Part shown: positions 26,769-36,043 of the stretch, piece after piece
How positions within the stretch are numbered: the first letter of the stretch is position 1
How the letters are laid out: every line of letters begins with the position of its first letter
Assembly: GCA_019347575.1 (NCBI GenBank)
Contig: JAHWKY010000002.1
Location: 152,317-216,316, forward strand
DNA from: Actinomycetota bacterium
Lineage (GTDB): Bacteria > Actinomycetota > Nitriliruptoria > Nitriliruptorales > Nitriliruptoraceae
DNA: 64,000 nucleotides
Direction of reading: 5' to 3'
Made by a program: the position numbers and the translations under genes
The notes under the pieces: generated by a model
Told to the model about the DNA's origin: nothing
Databases searched by the model: none
What the model saw: the letters and a program-made list of their open reading frames with translations, nothing else

Positions 26769-28469
26769 ATGCGCAGACTGACCCTGATCCTGGCCGCCCT
26801 CACCGTCCTCGCCGCCACGCCCGCCTCGAACGGGGTGGCCACCGAGCCCGGCACCGACCCGGTCGACTGCCTGCGCCACCTCGCGGGCCTGGACCTGCAG
26901 CACGTCACGGTCGTGGACCTGCAGGAGGCGCTGGAGCAGGGAGACATCACCAGCCGTGAGCTGGTCGAGCGCTACCTGGAGCGGATCGCGGCGTTCGACG
27001 GCGCCGGTCCGCAGCTCAACGGCATCCGCGAGCTGCACCCCGACGTGCTGGGACAGGCCGACCAGCTCGACGCTGAGCGCCGCGCGGGTCACGTCCGCGG
27101 CCCTATGCACGGCATCCCGGTGCTGCTGAAGGACAACATCGGCACCGGCGACATGCCGACGACCGCGGGCTCGATCGCGCTCGAGGGCAACATCCCCGAC
27201 AACGACGCCTTCCTGGTCGAGCGACTCCGCGAGGAGGGCGCCATCATCCTCGGCAAGGCCGAGCTGGCCGAGTTCGCCAACTGGGTCGATCTGCGCATGC
27301 CCAACGGCTACAGCTCGCTGGGCGGGCAGGTGCTGAACTCCTACGACCTCGCCCGCAACCCCAGCGGCTCCTCGTCCGGCCCTGCCACTGCCGGGGCGAT
27401 GGCGTACGCGACCGTGACGATCGGCTCGGAGACATCCGGCAGCATCCTGTCGCCAGCGGAGGTGCAGGGGCTGGCCGCGGTCAAGCCGACCGTCGGCCTG
27501 GTGTCGCGCTCGGGCGTGATCCCGCTGGCACCGAGTTGGGACACCACCGGCCCGATGACGCGCAACATCACCGACGCCGCCGCGCTCTTGAGCGCGACCG
27601 CCGGCGTCGACCCCACCGATCCACGCAGCCTCGAGAGCCGACCGCACCTGCCCCCGGCGCTGGACTACCTGCCGTTCCTGCGCACCGACGTGCTGGAGGG
27701 CGTCCGGCTGGGCGTGACCGACCGCACCCCGACGAGCTCCGTCCTGCGCGAGGCGTACGACGAGCTGGAGACTCAGGGCGCGACCCTCGTCGAGATCGAC
27801 AACTTCGGCACCCTGGGGCAGGTGGGACTCGCCGAGCTCGGCTTCGTCGCCAACGAGTTCAAGGCCTACCTCGACCGCTACCTGCAGACCGAGGCCAACC
27901 CACCGACCGGGGTGCAGTCCCTCTACGACGTCGTGCTCTACAGCCAGGAGCACTCCGACCGCTACCCGTACGGGAACTCGCTGCTGGTCGCGTCGGCAGC
28001 GCAGCCGGGGACGGTGGAGTCGACCATCCCGGGCAGCATCACCGTCACCGAGACCTCGCGAGCGATCATCGACGACACCCTGGCCCAGCACGACCTCAAC
28101 GCGATCGTGTCATCCGGGACCGGCACGGTCCGTATCGGCGCTGCGGCGGGCTACCCGACCGTTGCGGTGCCCGCCGGCGCCACCGGCAACGGCCACCGTC
28201 CGATCAACCTGGCGTTCCTCAGCACGGCGTGGACCGAGCCGCAGCTGCTGTCGTTCGCCTACGACTACGAGCAGGCGACGCTGCAGCGGGTGCCACCGAC
28301 GGAGGTCAACGCCGGCGCGCTCGTCACCGAGGCGTGCCCCGACGGCGGCGGCGGCGCTCACGTGCCGGTGCAGGAGCGGGACACCGCCCCGACTGATCTG
28401 CGACCGGCGCTGGTCACCAGCGGCGTCGAGTCAGGGCTGCGGAACTCCACCCCCGATCGAACGGGATAA
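26769..28469 (+). CDS. Secreted amidase-signature family protein
   Basis: 566 residues. Signal peptide (RRLTLILAALTVLAATPAS), then an amidase-signature hydrolase with the Ser-Ser-Lys triad: Lys121 in IPVLLKDNI, the cis-Ser region NPSGSSSGPATAGAM, and nucleophile motif GSETSGSILSPAEVQG. The usual motif is GSDTGGSIR, so the nucleophile loop is slightly altered. It resembles extracellular amidases of unknown substrate more than GatA. ATG 26769 begins directly at the signal peptide. It diverges from the RodZ-like gene across 150 bases, and a strong terminator hairpin overlaps its stop. Confidence 0.88.
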   Translation: MRRLTLILAALTVLAATPASNGVATEPGTDPVDCLRHLAGLDLQHVTVVDLQEALEQGDITSRELVERYLERIAAFDGAGPQLNGIRELHPDVLGQADQLDAERRAGHVRGPMHGIPVLLKDNIGTGDMPTTAGSIALEGNIPDNDAFLVERLREEGAIILGKAELAEFANWVDLRMPNGYSSLGGQVLNSYDLARNPSGSSSGPATAGAMAYATVTIGSETSGSILSPAEVQGLAAVKPTVGLVSRSGVIPLAPSWDTTGPMTRNITDAAALLSATAGVDPTDPRSLESRPHLPPALDYLPFLRTDVLEGVRLGVTDRTPTSSVLREAYDELETQGATLVEIDNFGTLGQVGLAELGFVANEFKAYLDRYLQTEANPPTGVQSLYDVVLYSQEHSDRYPYGNSLLVASAAQPGTVESTIPGSITVTETSRAIIDDTLAQHDLNAIVSSGTGTVRIGAAAGYPTVAVPAGATGNGHRPINLAFLSTAWTEPQLLSFAYDYEQATLQRVPPTEVNAGALVTEACPDGGGGAHVPVQERDTAPTDLRPALVTSGVESGLRNSTPDRTG

Positions 28470-28485
28470 CCGGCACGATCGGGGG
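28450..28485. terminator. Bidirectional hairpin terminator after the amidase gene
   Basis: CCCCCGATCG (28450-28459) and CGATCGGGGG (28476-28485) are perfect 10-bp arms around a 16-nt loop that contains the amidase stop codon. There is no clear U-run, as is common in high-GC actinobacteria. It separates two convergent genes. Confidence 0.65.
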
Positions 28486-28543
28486 AGAACTCAACGGACG
28501 TGCCCACCCTTGCCGTCGGCGTTGTCGATGACCCGGTCGAACT

Positions 28544-29344
28544 TCAGACGATCCGCACCACGCCCAGGACGGCTTCCGCTGACGATCGATCGTCGCCGTC
28601 GAGGGCGAGGCGACCGGCACGCTCCGCGTCCTGCCACCGCACCCGGTCGGCCGCGATGAGCACGATGGTCTCGACGTCGGTGCGAACCGTGACCGTCCGC
28701 ACCGACTCCACCAGCGGGCCGTACTGGCGTCGGGCGAGGTCGAAGCGCCAGGTCGGCAGGTCGGCGTCGAGGTCGAACGCGACCGCGCCCTCACGACGTT
28801 CCAGCGATCGCAGCGGTCTGGCTGGCAACGCGCGGAGGACGAACTCGGCGAGCAGATCCCGCGTCGCGGGATCGAGTCGAGGTCCGGAACGCCCCACTGC
28901 CCTGAGCACGTCGTACTGGTGGACCCACTCGTCGTAGACGCGTAGCGCAGCGAACCAGCCGACCTCGACCCTGCCGAACAGGGTGGGGATCCGGACCGAG
29001 GCCAGTGGTGTCGGGATGAGACGCACGATCGTCAGCAGCCGGCGACCCCACCGCGCGAGCTCATCCGACAGCTCGTCACGGCTCCGGTCACGCAGCCGCT
29101 CCAGCGCCGCGTCGTTCGCGCGCTCGAACTCGTCGTCGCCGACGCCGGGGAGGAAGTCGAGGAGGTGGCGTCCCAGGACGAGCGTGCGGTCGGTCTCGGC
29201 GAGGTGACGGAACACGTCGGCCACCGACCATCCGGGGACCGCCTCCCGCGACAACTCATCGTCGGTGAGCGAGGTGAGCAGCTCCAGCGAGTCCGCCCGC
29301 AGCCGCTCCGCGCTCGCGGCGACATCACGGGGACGTAGCACCAT
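28544..29344 (-). CDS. Mycothiol-dependent maleylpyruvate isomerase-like (DinB/MDMPI fold) protein
   Basis: 266 residues. N-terminal four-helix MDMPI/DinB domain (AERLRADSLELLTSLTDDEL, VPGWSVADVFRHLAETDR with the metal-type His, RVYDEWVHQYDVLRAVG) and a C-terminal MDMPI-C-like beta domain. Family members use mycothiol or bind metal in thiol chemistry; the substrate is unknown. ATG 29344 has GAGGAG five bases upstream. An in-frame ATG at 29404 has GGAGGG upstream and would add 20 residues with three Cys (MCQLDAPSLRCRSGAGRC), an unusual alternative start. Confidence 0.75.
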   Translation of the reverse strand: MVLRPRDVAASAERLRADSLELLTSLTDDELSREAVPGWSVADVFRHLAETDRTLVLGRHLLDFLPGVGDDEFERANDAALERLRDRSRDELSDELARWGRRLLTIVRLIPTPLASVRIPTLFGRVEVGWFAALRVYDEWVHQYDVLRAVGRSGPRLDPATRDLLAEFVLRALPARPLRSLERREGAVAFDLDADLPTWRFDLARRQYGPLVESVRTVTVRTDVETIVLIAADRVRWQDAERAGRLALDGDDRSSAEAVLGVVRIV

Positions 29345-29538
29345 CACTCCTCGACACCGACCGGCACCGGACCGACACCGGAGACTAGGCGCATCGAGCT
29401 GGCACATCGCACCCTCCAGGGTTGCGATGTACCAGCGCAGATGGGGTTCGTCGCCATGCCCTGCGGGGACCACACGCTCGCCCCGATGGACCGGGGAGAT
29501 GCACGGGGCGTTGGGCTCCTTGGGTACAGTGCCGCCCC

Positions 29539-29883
29539 ATGATGAGCACCCGCACCCCGATGCTGCTGCGCTTGGGTCCGATCCTTGCGGCGGCGATCGT
29601 GGCACTCGGCCTGCTCCTGACCGGCCCCGCCGCCGCGACCGAGGGGCCGGCGCCGACGGATGCCCCGACCGAGCCGACGGGCGAGGAGGGCGGTGCGGAA
29701 CACGGCGAGGAGGAGGGCAGCGGGAAGATCGAGCTCCCCCTGGATACCGAGAGGCCGCGTGACGCGATCGGGCTCGTGATGCTCGGTGTCGTGGCGGCCG
29801 GCGTCGCGCTGGCGTTCGTGAACATGCGCCGCCAGCTCAAGGGCGAACGGGGGCAGGCCACCGGAGAGTGGCGCTACCGCTGA
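29539..29883 (+). CDS. Small exported protein with acidic segment and C-terminal membrane helix
   Basis: 114 residues. Signal peptide (MLLRLGPILAAAIVALGLLL, cleavage near AAA-TEG), a Glu/Pro/Thr-rich exported stretch (EEGGAEHGEEEGSGKIEL), a second helix (AIGLVMLGVVAAGVALAFV) and a basic tail. The layout is that of the protein at 8243. Either of two adjacent ATGs (29539, 29542) can start it. No family recognised. It converges on the ABC1 kinase gene with six bases between stops. Confidence 0.6.
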   Translation: MMSTRTPMLLRLGPILAAAIVALGLLLTGPAAATEGPAPTDAPTEPTGEEGGAEHGEEEGSGKIELPLDTERPRDAIGLVMLGVVAAGVALAFVNMRRQLKGERGQATGEWRYR

Positions 29884-29889
29884 GGACGT

Positions 29890-31545
29890 TCAGTGCCGGT
29901 CCCGGCGGTCGTTCCAGACGATCGACGCTATGAGCCCGACACCCCCCAGTGCGGCCAGCAGGAACGCCACGATCGCCAGCGCGGGGTAGCCGAACAGACG
30001 CGGCTCGGTCTCGACGCGCATCAGCATCGCCGCTCCGACGATGAGCGCCGCCAGCACCAGCCCCATCGTCACCCGGTTGGCGACCTTCTGGATCGCGCGG
30101 GTCAGGCGGGTCTCGTCGATGGCGTCGATCTCCAGACGCAGCTCGCCGCGGTCCACACGCTCGAGGATGCGGTTGAGCCGCCCCGGCAGCTCCTCGGCGA
30201 ACTCCTTGGCGTCCAGCACGGACCGCATCGCCCGACTCGGCGTGAGCGTCTCGATCAGGCTCTTGCTGGCGACCTCGGCCGCGATGCGCCGGATCGCCAC
30301 GTTGGGTTCGAACTCGGGGGCCAAGGATCGCCCCACCGCATCGAGGTTGAGCAGCGTGCGTCCCAGCAGCGTCAACTCGGGGGGTGGGGGGTGACCGGTG
30401 CTCGCCGCGACGCGGGCGAGCCGGAGCACGATGCCTCCGATCCGCAGGTCCTCGGCGGGTAGGTCGAGGTAGAGCCCCACGACCTCGGCGATCTCACGGC
30501 GGAACGCGGCCTCGTCGGCGCCTTCCTGCTGATCGCACATCGCCATCGCCGCCTCGGAAGCCCCCACGGCGTCGCCCTCGGCGACGGCGAGGAGCAGGCG
30601 CAGGAGCTGGTCTCGAACCGCCGTGTCGAGCCGGACGACCATGCCCAGATCGAGCAGAGCGAGGTGGTCCTCGTCGGTGATGAACACGTTGCCGGGATGC
30701 GGGTCGGCGTGCACGAAGCCGTCATCGAGGATCTGGCGCAGGTACGCCTCGAACAGCTCCTGTGCCAGCGTCTGACCGTCGATGTCCAGGCGGCCGAGAT
30801 CGGTCAGCTCCGTGACCTTGTGGCCTGCCACCAGCTCCATCGTGAGCACCCGTGAGGTCGTGTAGTCATCGACCGGCTGCGGCACCTCGATGCGTTCGAA
30901 CTCGCTGAGGTTGCCCGCCAGCGTCTGGAGGTTGCGTGCCTCACGCCGGTAGTCCAGCTCCCGTGCCAGCGACCGCCGGAACTCGTCGAGGATGGCGGTC
31001 AGCTGGTACTTCTCGCCGGTCTCGGTGCGCTCGACCAGCCCGGCGAGGGTCTCGAGGACGTCGAGGTCCTCGCGCACCCTGCTCCGTATGCCGGGTCGCT
31101 GCACCTTGACCGCGACGGGCCGGCCGTCGCGGAGCTCCCCACGGTGCACCTGCCCCAGCGACGCCGCCGCGAGCGGGACCTCGTCGAACCTCGCGAAGGC
31201 GGTCCCCAGCCGCACGCCGAGCTCCTCCTCGACCACCTGCCTGACTTGTTCGAAGGGCAACGGGTCCACCGCGTCCTGCAGACGGTCGAGCGCATCGAGG
31301 TACGCGGGGGGCAGCAGGTCGGGGCGGGTCGACAGGAGCTGGCCCAGCTTCACGAACGTCGGACCGAGCGACTCGAGATCGGCGACGAAGCCCTCGGCGT
31401 CACCGCTGTCGTCCTCCGAGCGGTCCTCGGTGAAGACGTCGTCGAACGCGGCGCCCTCGAGCAGGTCCCGGCGGCCGTGCTTGAGCACGAGCGTCGCCAG
31501 GGCGAGGTAGCGCCGGATGTGGCCCGTCCCGGATGCGATCTTCAC
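29890..31545 (-). CDS. ABC1/UbiB-family atypical kinase
   Basis: 551 residues. ABC1 (ADCK/UbiB) domain: LGPTFVKLGQLLSTRPDLLP (KxGQ motif), the Ala-rich loop LAAASLGQVHRG, VAVKVQRPG with the VAIK-like Lys, ELDYRREARNL, and the catalytic HADPHPGNVF followed by LLDLGMVVRL. Two C-terminal transmembrane helices (VTMGLVLAALIVGAAML, ALAIVAFLLAALGGVGLIAS) anchor it. Members support quinone or lipid metabolism by ATPase-type action. GTG 31545 begins the protein. It is not tightly linked to ftsK, 85 bases upstream. Confidence 0.9.
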   Translation of the reverse strand: MKIASGTGHIRRYLALATLVLKHGRRDLLEGAAFDDVFTEDRSEDDSGDAEGFVADLESLGPTFVKLGQLLSTRPDLLPPAYLDALDRLQDAVDPLPFEQVRQVVEEELGVRLGTAFARFDEVPLAAASLGQVHRGELRDGRPVAVKVQRPGIRSRVREDLDVLETLAGLVERTETGEKYQLTAILDEFRRSLARELDYRREARNLQTLAGNLSEFERIEVPQPVDDYTTSRVLTMELVAGHKVTELTDLGRLDIDGQTLAQELFEAYLRQILDDGFVHADPHPGNVFITDEDHLALLDLGMVVRLDTAVRDQLLRLLLAVAEGDAVGASEAAMAMCDQQEGADEAAFRREIAEVVGLYLDLPAEDLRIGGIVLRLARVAASTGHPPPPELTLLGRTLLNLDAVGRSLAPEFEPNVAIRRIAAEVASKSLIETLTPSRAMRSVLDAKEFAEELPGRLNRILERVDRGELRLEIDAIDETRLTRAIQKVANRVTMGLVLAALIVGAAMLMRVETEPRLFGYPALAIVAFLLAALGGVGLIASIVWNDRRDRH

Positions 31546-31630
31546 CCTCGTACCGTACGACCGCGACCACGCCCCGCGGTCAGCACGGCGCGGTCGTCCG
31601 GCCAGGTCGCGCTACCTGGCTGCCGTCCCC

Positions 31631-34177
31631 CTACAACGAGCCGGCGGCGACCGCCTCGGCGAGACGCTCGTCGGTCCAGAGGACCTCGCGCGCCTTCGAG
31701 CCCTCGTTGGGCCCCACGACACCGAGCTGCTCGAGCTCGTCCATGAGTCGCCCGGCCCGGGCGAAGCCGATGCGCAGCTTGCGCTGGAGCATCGAGGTCG
31801 AACCCAGGCCGGAGCTGACGACCTGCTCCGCGGCGCGCCGCAGGAGCACCTCGTCGGAGTCGTCGTCACCGCGGGCGATGTCGACGTCCTCGGCCTCTTT
31901 GCCGGACCGCACGATGCCGTCGATGTAGTCCGCCTCGCGTTGTCGCTTGCCGTACTCGACGACCGCGCGGATCTCCTGCTCGGAGATGAAGCAGCCCTGC
32001 AGGCGCACCGGCTTGCCCTGGCTGGCGGGCAGGAACAGCATGTCGCCCTTGCCGACCAGCTTCTCGGCGCCGCCCATGTCCAGGATCGTGCGCGAGTCGG
32101 TCTGCGACGCGACGGACAGCGCGAGCCGCGACGGGATGTTGGCTTTGATCAGCCCCGTGATCACGTCGACGGACGGGCGCTGGGTCGCGATCACCATGTG
32201 GATGCCGACGGCGCGCGCCATCTGGGCGATGCGGCAGATCGCGTCCTCGACGTCGCGGGGCGCGACGAGCATGAGGTCGCTCAACTCGTCGATGACGAGC
32301 AGGATGTAGGGCATGTGCCGGTAGGCGTCCTCGTCGTCGGCCTCGGGGTCGCCGGTGCGTCCCGTGACGGGGTGGGCGACCTCACCCGCGGCGATGGCTC
32401 GGTTGTAACCGTCGATGTCGCGGAAGCCGAGACGCGCGAGCGTCTCGTAGCGCATCTCCATCTCCTTGACCGCCCACTGCAGCGCATCCGTGGCTCGGCG
32501 CGGGTCCACCACGACCGGCGTGAGCAGGTGCGGGGCGCCCTCGTAGGCGTTGAGCTCCACCCGCTTGGGATCGATCAGGATCATGCGGACCTGGTCGGGG
32601 CGCGCACGCATGATCACCGAGGTCAGCATCGAGTTGAGGCTGACCGACTTGCCCGCCCCGGTCGCGCCCGAGACCAGCAGGTGCGGCATGGTCGTGAGGT
32701 TGACCATCGCGGCCTTGCCGGCGATGTCGCTCCCGAGCGCCACCAGCAGCGGGTGGGGATCGCGAGCCGCGACGTCGCTGCGGAGGATGTCGCGCAGGGT
32801 GATCTGGTCGCGCTCGCGGTTGGGGACCTCGACCCCGATCGCGGACTTGCCGGGGATCGGGGCGACGATGCGCACGTCCGGAGCGGCGAGGGCGTAGGCG
32901 ATGTCGTCGCCCATGTTGGCGACCTTGCGCACCTGGACGCCGGGCCCCAGCTCGATCTCGAACCGGGTGACGGTCGGGCCCCGTGACCAGCGAGCGACCG
33001 AAGCGTCGATGGCGAACTGGTCGAAGGTCTCCTGCAGGGCACGGACCTGAGCCTCGATGTGCCGCTCCCCCGCGTCCACGACGGCCTGGCCGTGTCGGAG
33101 CAGGTCCAGCGGGGGCAGTTCGTAGTGGCTCCAATCGACGTGAGGCACGACCCGCTTGGCCTTGCCGTCCCCGGATCTGGCGACCTCGGCTGCGGGGCCG
33201 CCTCCTTCGGCACCGTCGCCGGCTGCAGCCGAGGAGGTGACGAGCACGGGCCCCTCGTTGCTCGGGGCTGGCACGCCACCGCCTCCGGCGTCCGTGGCTG
33301 CTGCCCCGGCGAGGTCGACGACGGCACGCCGCAACGGCTCGGTGGCGTCGTCGGTCGCGGCTTCCGGCGAAGTGGGCCGCCGGCGGTCTGGATCCTCCGA
33401 TCCGGTCCCGCTGTCCGCGGTGTCGTCTGCGGCGGTTGCGGAGCCGCCGGTCGCGGCCTCCGTGGCGGAGGCGAAGAAACGTCGGACCGCCGCCCACACC
33501 TCGGCGAGCGGTGTCTTGGTCACGATCAAGGTTCCCAGGAACAGCAGCGCGATGAGGACCGCCGAGGCTCCCCACACGCTGAGAGCGGCCCGGAGAGGAC
33601 GCGCGATGGCGTGGCCGATGAGCCCTCCGGCAGGCCACAGCGCCCGGTACCCATCCGCGATGTCGGGCATGCCCTTGATGAGGTGCCAGCCCGCGATGAC
33701 GGCGGTGCCGATCAGGAGCAACCCGACGCCGACCCGACCGCGCTCGCGCCCCGGGCGGTCGAGCACGACGTGGACCCCGAAGTACAACAGCACGGGTGGG
33801 ACGGCGTAGCCGTACACCCCGACCAGTCCCCGGAAGACCGCCTCGAGGAACGCCCCGACGGGCCCCGCCGCGTTCCAGTACATGCCCAAAGCCACGAGGA
33901 CGCCGAGCAGGATCAGCCCGATGCCGACGACGTCCTGGCGCTGGTCGCCAACGTGGCGTCCGATGCCGCCGGCGATGCGCAGGAGCAGCGGCATCGACTC
34001 GGGGCGCTTGCCGCCTCCCTTGCCCTTCCCCCTGCCCTTGCCCCGGCCGCGGCCACCCTTGCCACCGCCGCCCTTCCCGCCGCCCTTGGGGCTCGACGTG
34101 CTGCGCTTGCTCGAGCCACCGGAGCCGCCGGCCGCCGACCGCTTCGGGTTCGAGCGGGTCCCGGTGGTGGCGGACAC
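31631..34177 (-). CDS. ftsK: DNA translocase FtsK/SpoIIIE
   Basis: 848 residues. Basic Gly/Lys-rich N-terminus (GKGGGGKGGRGRGKGRGK), four or five membrane helices (about 90-250), an acidic linker, and the motor: alpha domain (VTRFEIELGPGVQVRKVANM), Walker A SGATGAGKSVSLN with Lys510, Walker B YILLVIDELSDLM, and a C-terminal winged-helix gamma domain (STSMLQRKLRIGFARAGRLM). It pumps chromosomal DNA at division. GTG 34177 has GGAGGAG nine bases upstream. Its position downstream of rnj matches actinobacterial order dapA-rnj-ftsK. Confidence 0.96.
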   Translation of the reverse strand: MSATTGTRSNPKRSAAGGSGGSSKRSTSSPKGGGKGGGGKGGRGRGKGRGKGKGGGKRPESMPLLLRIAGGIGRHVGDQRQDVVGIGLILLGVLVALGMYWNAAGPVGAFLEAVFRGLVGVYGYAVPPVLLYFGVHVVLDRPGRERGRVGVGLLLIGTAVIAGWHLIKGMPDIADGYRALWPAGGLIGHAIARPLRAALSVWGASAVLIALLFLGTLIVTKTPLAEVWAAVRRFFASATEAATGGSATAADDTADSGTGSEDPDRRRPTSPEAATDDATEPLRRAVVDLAGAAATDAGGGGVPAPSNEGPVLVTSSAAAGDGAEGGGPAAEVARSGDGKAKRVVPHVDWSHYELPPLDLLRHGQAVVDAGERHIEAQVRALQETFDQFAIDASVARWSRGPTVTRFEIELGPGVQVRKVANMGDDIAYALAAPDVRIVAPIPGKSAIGVEVPNRERDQITLRDILRSDVAARDPHPLLVALGSDIAGKAAMVNLTTMPHLLVSGATGAGKSVSLNSMLTSVIMRARPDQVRMILIDPKRVELNAYEGAPHLLTPVVVDPRRATDALQWAVKEMEMRYETLARLGFRDIDGYNRAIAAGEVAHPVTGRTGDPEADDEDAYRHMPYILLVIDELSDLMLVAPRDVEDAICRIAQMARAVGIHMVIATQRPSVDVITGLIKANIPSRLALSVASQTDSRTILDMGGAEKLVGKGDMLFLPASQGKPVRLQGCFISEQEIRAVVEYGKRQREADYIDGIVRSGKEAEDVDIARGDDDSDEVLLRRAAEQVVSSGLGSTSMLQRKLRIGFARAGRLMDELEQLGVVGPNEGSKAREVLWTDERLAEAVAAGSL

Positions 34178-34298
34178 GTGCGTTCTCCTCCGTTGATGTT
34201 GCAGGCGCTGGTGGCGTACACGGGCGGTCGCGGCGCCACACCGACGACCGCGCCGCGAGGTCCGCGCCGAGAAGGGTAGCTGACAGCCGTGTAACTAC

Positions 34299-34312
34299 GG
34301 GCGTGGTCGCCC
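34299..34312. other. Hairpin between rnj and ftsK
   Basis: GGGCG TGGT CGCCC, a short perfect stem 64 bases beyond the window-left end of nothing else recognisable, within the 198-base rnj/ftsK gap. It could end rnj transcription or lie in the ftsK leader. No U-run. Confidence 0.3.
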
Positions 34313-34375
34313 AACAGCCGGCGGTCGCCAGCGACAGCTCCGACTGGTCAAGACCGGACCGGGGTCGCGGGGACC

Positions 34376-36043
34376 TCAGGACTCGAGGACGAGCGGCAGG
34401 ATCACGGGGCGCCGGCCCGTCTCCGCCCGCCAGAACGTCGCAGCAGCCTGCACGATGTGGCGCTGCAGGGCTGCGACGTCGGTGAACCGACCGGCCTTGA
34501 GACCCTCGAGTTGGAGGTCGACGGCCTTCGTCGCGCCCTCGATCAGGCTGCGCTCCGTGTCGTCGTAGACCACGCCCTTCTGGACGACGAGCGTGTCGCC
34601 GACCGCTTCGCCCCGGTGGGGATCGATGGTGACCACGACGACCACGATGCCGTCTCCGGCCAGGCGGCGACGATCGCGCAGTACCGCGGGACCCACGTCG
34701 GACAGCAGCCCATCGACGAACACCTGCCCCGCCCCGACCGGTTCACCGAGACGCGCGCGTCCGTCCTCGAGGACCACGACGTCGCCGTCCTCGACGACGA
34801 GCACGTTCTCGGGGGGGCAGCCGGTGACGACCGCGATGTCGCGCTGCGCGAGCAGGTGGCGGTACTCGCCGTGGACAGGCACTACGAACTCGGGCTCGAG
34901 CAGGTTGTGGAACAGGATGAGGTCCTCGCGAGCGGCGTGGCCGGAGACGTGCACGTCGGCGACGCCCTTGTGCACGACCCGCGCCCCACGTCGCGCCAAC
35001 CCGTTGATGGACCGGAAGACCGCGTGTTCGTTGCCGGGGATGAGGCTCGACGCGAGCACGACGAGGTCCCCCTCGCCGAGGTCGAGGTACTTGTGATCGC
35101 CCGAAGCCATGAGCGACAGCGCTGAGTAGGGCTCGCCCTGGCTCCCGGTCGAGATGATGATCAGCGCGGACCGGTCGTGGCGGCCGACATCCTCCATCGG
35201 GACCTCCGCCTGCCGGTCGAACTCGAGGTAGCCCATCTCCGCGGCGATGCCCATGTTGCGGACCATCGACCGGCCGACGAAGACGGGGCGTCGACCCACC
35301 TCGGCGGCGGCGTCGAGGACCTGCTGGATGCGGTGCACGTGTGAGGCGAAAGACGCCACCACGATCAAGCCCTCGACGTCCTCGAAGGCGTCACGCAGCG
35401 CCTTCCCCACGATGCGCTCGGTTCGGATGTGGCCCGGGACGTCGGCGTTGGTGGAGTCGGCGAGCAGCAGCGAGACACGCTCGTCACCGAGCCGTGCGAG
35501 GTGTGCGAGGTCGGTCGGCACGCTGTCGACGGGAGTCTGATCGAGCTTGAAGTCGCCCGAGTGCACGATGAGCCCGTGAGGGGTGCGGAACGCCAGCGCA
35601 CAGCCGTCGGGGATCGAGTGGGTCACCTGGACGACCTCGACCTCGAAGGGGCCGTGCTCGATGACGTCTCCGGGGGAGATCTCGACGAACTCGGGCGGTT
35701 CGACGTCGGGCCACTCCTCCAGCCTCGCCTCGACGAACGCGATCGTGAGGCGCGTCCCGTACACCGTCACTGCCGGGATGTCCTGCAGTAGGTAGGGCAG
35801 CGCCCCGATGTGATCCTCGTGCCCGTGGGTGAGGAACACCGCGTCGACCTCGGTGGCGCGCTCGCGGAGGATCGACCAGTTCGGGAGGATCAGGTCGACC
35901 CCGGGCTGGTCGGGACCCGGGAAGGTCACGCCGCAGTCGATGATGCCGATCCGGCCGTCGATCTCGATGGTCGCCATGTTGCGGCCGATCTCGCCGACCC
36001 CACCCAGGAACGTGATGACGACCGGTGGTGATGGCGCCGCCAT
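34376..36043 (-). CDS. rnj: Ribonuclease J
   Basis: 555 residues, the family's usual length. Metallo-beta-lactamase/beta-CASP nuclease. Motif 2 is LTHGHEDHIGALPYLL (about 71); the N-terminus VVITFLGGVGEIGRNM and IIDCGVTFPG are typical; VHSGDFKLDQTPVD, STGSQGEPYSAL and the beta-CASP HVSGHAAREDL follow, then a C-terminal domain. It degrades and processes RNA by 5'-exo and endonuclease action. Its ATG overlaps the dapA stop by one base (TGATG), so the two are co-transcribed. Confidence 0.96.
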   Translation of the reverse strand: MAAPSPPVVITFLGGVGEIGRNMATIEIDGRIGIIDCGVTFPGPDQPGVDLILPNWSILRERATEVDAVFLTHGHEDHIGALPYLLQDIPAVTVYGTRLTIAFVEARLEEWPDVEPPEFVEISPGDVIEHGPFEVEVVQVTHSIPDGCALAFRTPHGLIVHSGDFKLDQTPVDSVPTDLAHLARLGDERVSLLLADSTNADVPGHIRTERIVGKALRDAFEDVEGLIVVASFASHVHRIQQVLDAAAEVGRRPVFVGRSMVRNMGIAAEMGYLEFDRQAEVPMEDVGRHDRSALIIISTGSQGEPYSALSLMASGDHKYLDLGEGDLVVLASSLIPGNEHAVFRSINGLARRGARVVHKGVADVHVSGHAAREDLILFHNLLEPEFVVPVHGEYRHLLAQRDIAVVTGCPPENVLVVEDGDVVVLEDGRARLGEPVGAGQVFVDGLLSDVGPAVLRDRRRLAGDGIVVVVVTIDPHRGEAVGDTLVVQKGVVYDDTERSLIEGATKAVDLQLEGLKAGRFTDVAALQRHIVQAAATFWRAETGRRPVILPLVLES

